A model generated the notes under the pieces. It was not told the origin of the DNA and ran no database searches. It saw only the letters and a list, made by a program, of their open reading frames with translations. Shown here one piece after another: positions 62,743-64,000 of a stretch of 64,000 bases of DNA. This DNA is from Herbihabitans rhizosphaerae (GTDB taxonomy: Bacteria; Actinomycetota; Actinomycetes; Mycobacteriales; Pseudonocardiaceae), in contig NZ_SGWQ01000016.1 in NCBI RefSeq assembly GCF_004216555.1, positions 62,001-126,000 on the forward strand, given 5' to 3'. Every line of letters starts with the position of its first letter. Position 1 is the stretch's first letter. A program made the translations under genes and the position numbers.

Positions 62743-64000
62743 CTACCGGGGCCGGATGCGCGGGATGTCGGGACCGGTCGGCAGCGGATTGACCGGGCGG
62801 AAGGCGTCCGGGTCGCGGACCGGTATGGCCACGCCGTGCCCGGAGGCGATGCTGCCGATATTCCGCAGGGTGTTGTGCGAGTTGCTGTCGAAGTAGTTGC
62901 TGTGCGCGTCGGCGCCGGTGTTCTCGGATTCGGCGTCGAACACCCTGGCGCCGAAGTCCGGCGAGTTGGGATCCCCGCCGTGCCCGTTGAGCACCCTGCC
63001 GTTGTGCCTGATCCCGTCGTCGGTCTCGGCGCCCGAGTAGACGTGCCCGTCGTACTGGTCGGGGTAGTCCTCGACGGAGTTGATCCCGTCACCGGCACCG
63101 ACGCTGCCCACCAGCACCAGGTCGTTCGCCTGCAGGTGGTGATCGTGCGCGGCGCGGGAGACCACGTTGCTGCCGTAGCTGTGCCCGATCGCCGTGATGT
63201 GCGGATCCTGACCGGACACCGCGGCGTTGGTGGCCCGGATGCCGGCCACGTCCCGAGCCAGGGCGCCGCCGGCGGCCCGCGAGATGTCCTCCTTCTGGAC
63301 GTCGTAGTTTCCGGCCGGGCTCCGTTCGTTGTTCGGCGGGTCGTAGCCGAACCACGCGATCGTCGCGGTCGACTGGGTCGGGTCCAAGTTGTGCGTCGCG
63401 TTGTAGATCGCCGCGGCATGCCCCGAGAGCGACGAGGCGCTCGCGTTGGTGGTGTTGAGGCCGGGGACAAGGACGCTCACGTTGTTCGCGGTGTCGACGT
63501 TGCCGATGGCGATCGCGAACTTGGCGTCGTGGGGGAAGGCGTCTCGCTCGTAGGCGAGCAGTTGAACAGGTACGCCCTGCTTCTCGAATTGCGCGGTTCG
63601 CTTGTCGAGGGCGTCCTGAATCGAGATCGCGTTCGCCCGGACGCGCGGATCCGAGCTGTGGCTGCCCTCTTCGAGGGCGATCCGGTTCGCCTGGTCGCGA
63701 GCCACCGCGGAGACCCCATTGAGGTTGCCGATCGTGCGGTACTGGTGCCCAATCAGGTGGTCCTGGGTCGCCTTGTCCAGGCCCAGCCACCACGCCGCCA
63801 CCGTCTTGGGGTTGGTGCCGGCGGGTGGGACCGGGACGTTCAGCGGGTTGCTGTTCGCGGTGTTGAGCCCGCTGGGCGGCGCGTATCCGAGCGTGGAAAG
63901 CGTCCGTTGCGCACCGGCCAGGCGGGTCTCATAGGTGGTGACCGCGGCGCGAACGGCAGTGCCAGCGTCACCGATCCTTCGCACCGCCTGCTGTTGGAAC
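62743..64000 (-). CDS. DUF1023 alpha/beta hydrolase, N-terminus outside window
   Basis: The frame is open to the right edge, so the start is missing; 419 residues are visible. An N-terminal helical part (about the first 100 visible residues, AVTTYETRLAGAQRTLSTLGYAPPSG) precedes the hydrolase domain: the nucleophile elbow GHSYGS, AIAIGNVDTANNVSVLVPGLNTTNAS at its start and a C-terminal DFGARVFDAESENTGADAHSNYF segment, typical of DUF1023. Such proteins are often type VII secretion-linked in actinobacteria. The substrate is unknown. Confidence 0.88.
   Translation of the reverse strand, partial: FQQQAVRRIGDAGTAVRAAVTTYETRLAGAQRTLSTLGYAPPSGLNTANSNPLNVPVPPAGTNPKTVAAWWLGLDKATQDHLIGHQYRTIGNLNGVSAVARDQANRIALEEGSHSSDPRVRANAISIQDALDKRTAQFEKQGVPVQLLAYERDAFPHDAKFAIAIGNVDTANNVSVLVPGLNTTNASASSLSGHAAAIYNATHNLDPTQSTATIAWFGYDPPNNERSPAGNYDVQKEDISRAAGGALARDVAGIRATNAAVSGQDPHITAIGHSYGSNVVSRAAHDHHLQANDLVLVGSVGAGDGINSVEDYPDQYDGHVYSGAETDDGIRHNGRVLNGHGGDPNSPDFGARVFDAESENTGADAHSNYFDSNSHNTLRNIGSIASGHGVAIPVRDPDAFRPVNPLPTGPDIPRIRPR

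Overview
This is a strongly GC-rich chromosomal segment from an actinomycete, most likely of the order Pseudonocardiales. The evidence is frequent GTG/TTG starts with GGAGG-type ribosome binding sites, mycothiol- and F420-dependent enzyme families, an IdeR-type iron regulator, actinobacterial SOS boxes, type VII secretion-associated proteins, and conserved actinobacterial gene order: M16 peptidase-dapB; miaB-membrane protein-DUF349-miaA-dapF-hflX-lexA-LysM protein-nrdR-nrdJ; ideR-galE-galK. I see no rRNA, tRNA, CRISPR array, transposase, integrase or prophage. The taxon is inferred from gene content only.

Layout. 1-2.4 kb: end of an M16 peptidase, dapB, a membrane protein and a lipoprotein. 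2.4-5.5 kb: small regulator/enzyme pairs (TetR with a secreted SRPBCC protein; HxlR with a RidA-like protein; a RibD/DHFR-fold reductase). 5.8-7.65 kb: a three-gene unit of a 15-cysteine double-psi barrel protein lacking its own signal peptide, a Tat-signal protein and a MauE-like membrane protein. 7.7-11.1 kb: a gluABCD-type amino-acid ABC transporter. 11.3-15.8 kb: an EspC-like type VII secretion protein, two paralogous WXG-type proteins with C-terminal papain-like Cys/His/Asn triads, and between them a lipoprotein resembling the chagasin (I42) cysteine-peptidase inhibitors. I read this as a possible effector/immunity module and the best candidate for an undescribed system.

15.8-37.7 kb: the conserved core (tRNA modification, diaminopimelate epimerase, HflX GTPase, SOS control, ribonucleotide reduction). 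It is interrupted by a Tat-exported aldo/keto reductase with a beta-propeller protein and an AraC regulator, and by a 959-residue PcfJ-like protein. nrdJ carries a 354-residue intein with a LAGLIDADG endonuclease, inserted directly before a conserved cysteine. 37.7-47.9 kb: small metabolic and regulatory genes, a decayed phzF pseudogene, adenosine deaminase, a small basic protein behind a long leader, and an S9 peptidase. 48-58.2 kb: M23 peptidase, DUF4192 protein, galE-galK-ideR, sulfurtransferase, and an AcuC deacetylase next to a GNAT/acyl-CoA-synthetase-like acetyltransferase, a probable reversible lysine acylation pair. 58.2-64 kb: paralogous lipoproteins, a second M23 peptidase, class I fumarase and a truncated DUF1023 hydrolase.

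Across the whole window a 13-base palindrome, GTCCA-N3-TGGAC, recurs 18 times (one of them with a mismatch), plus one shortened copy. Most copies are inside genes and many are read in frame as Ser-Thr/Ile-Val/Met-Asp. This is far above chance and no annotated function explains it.
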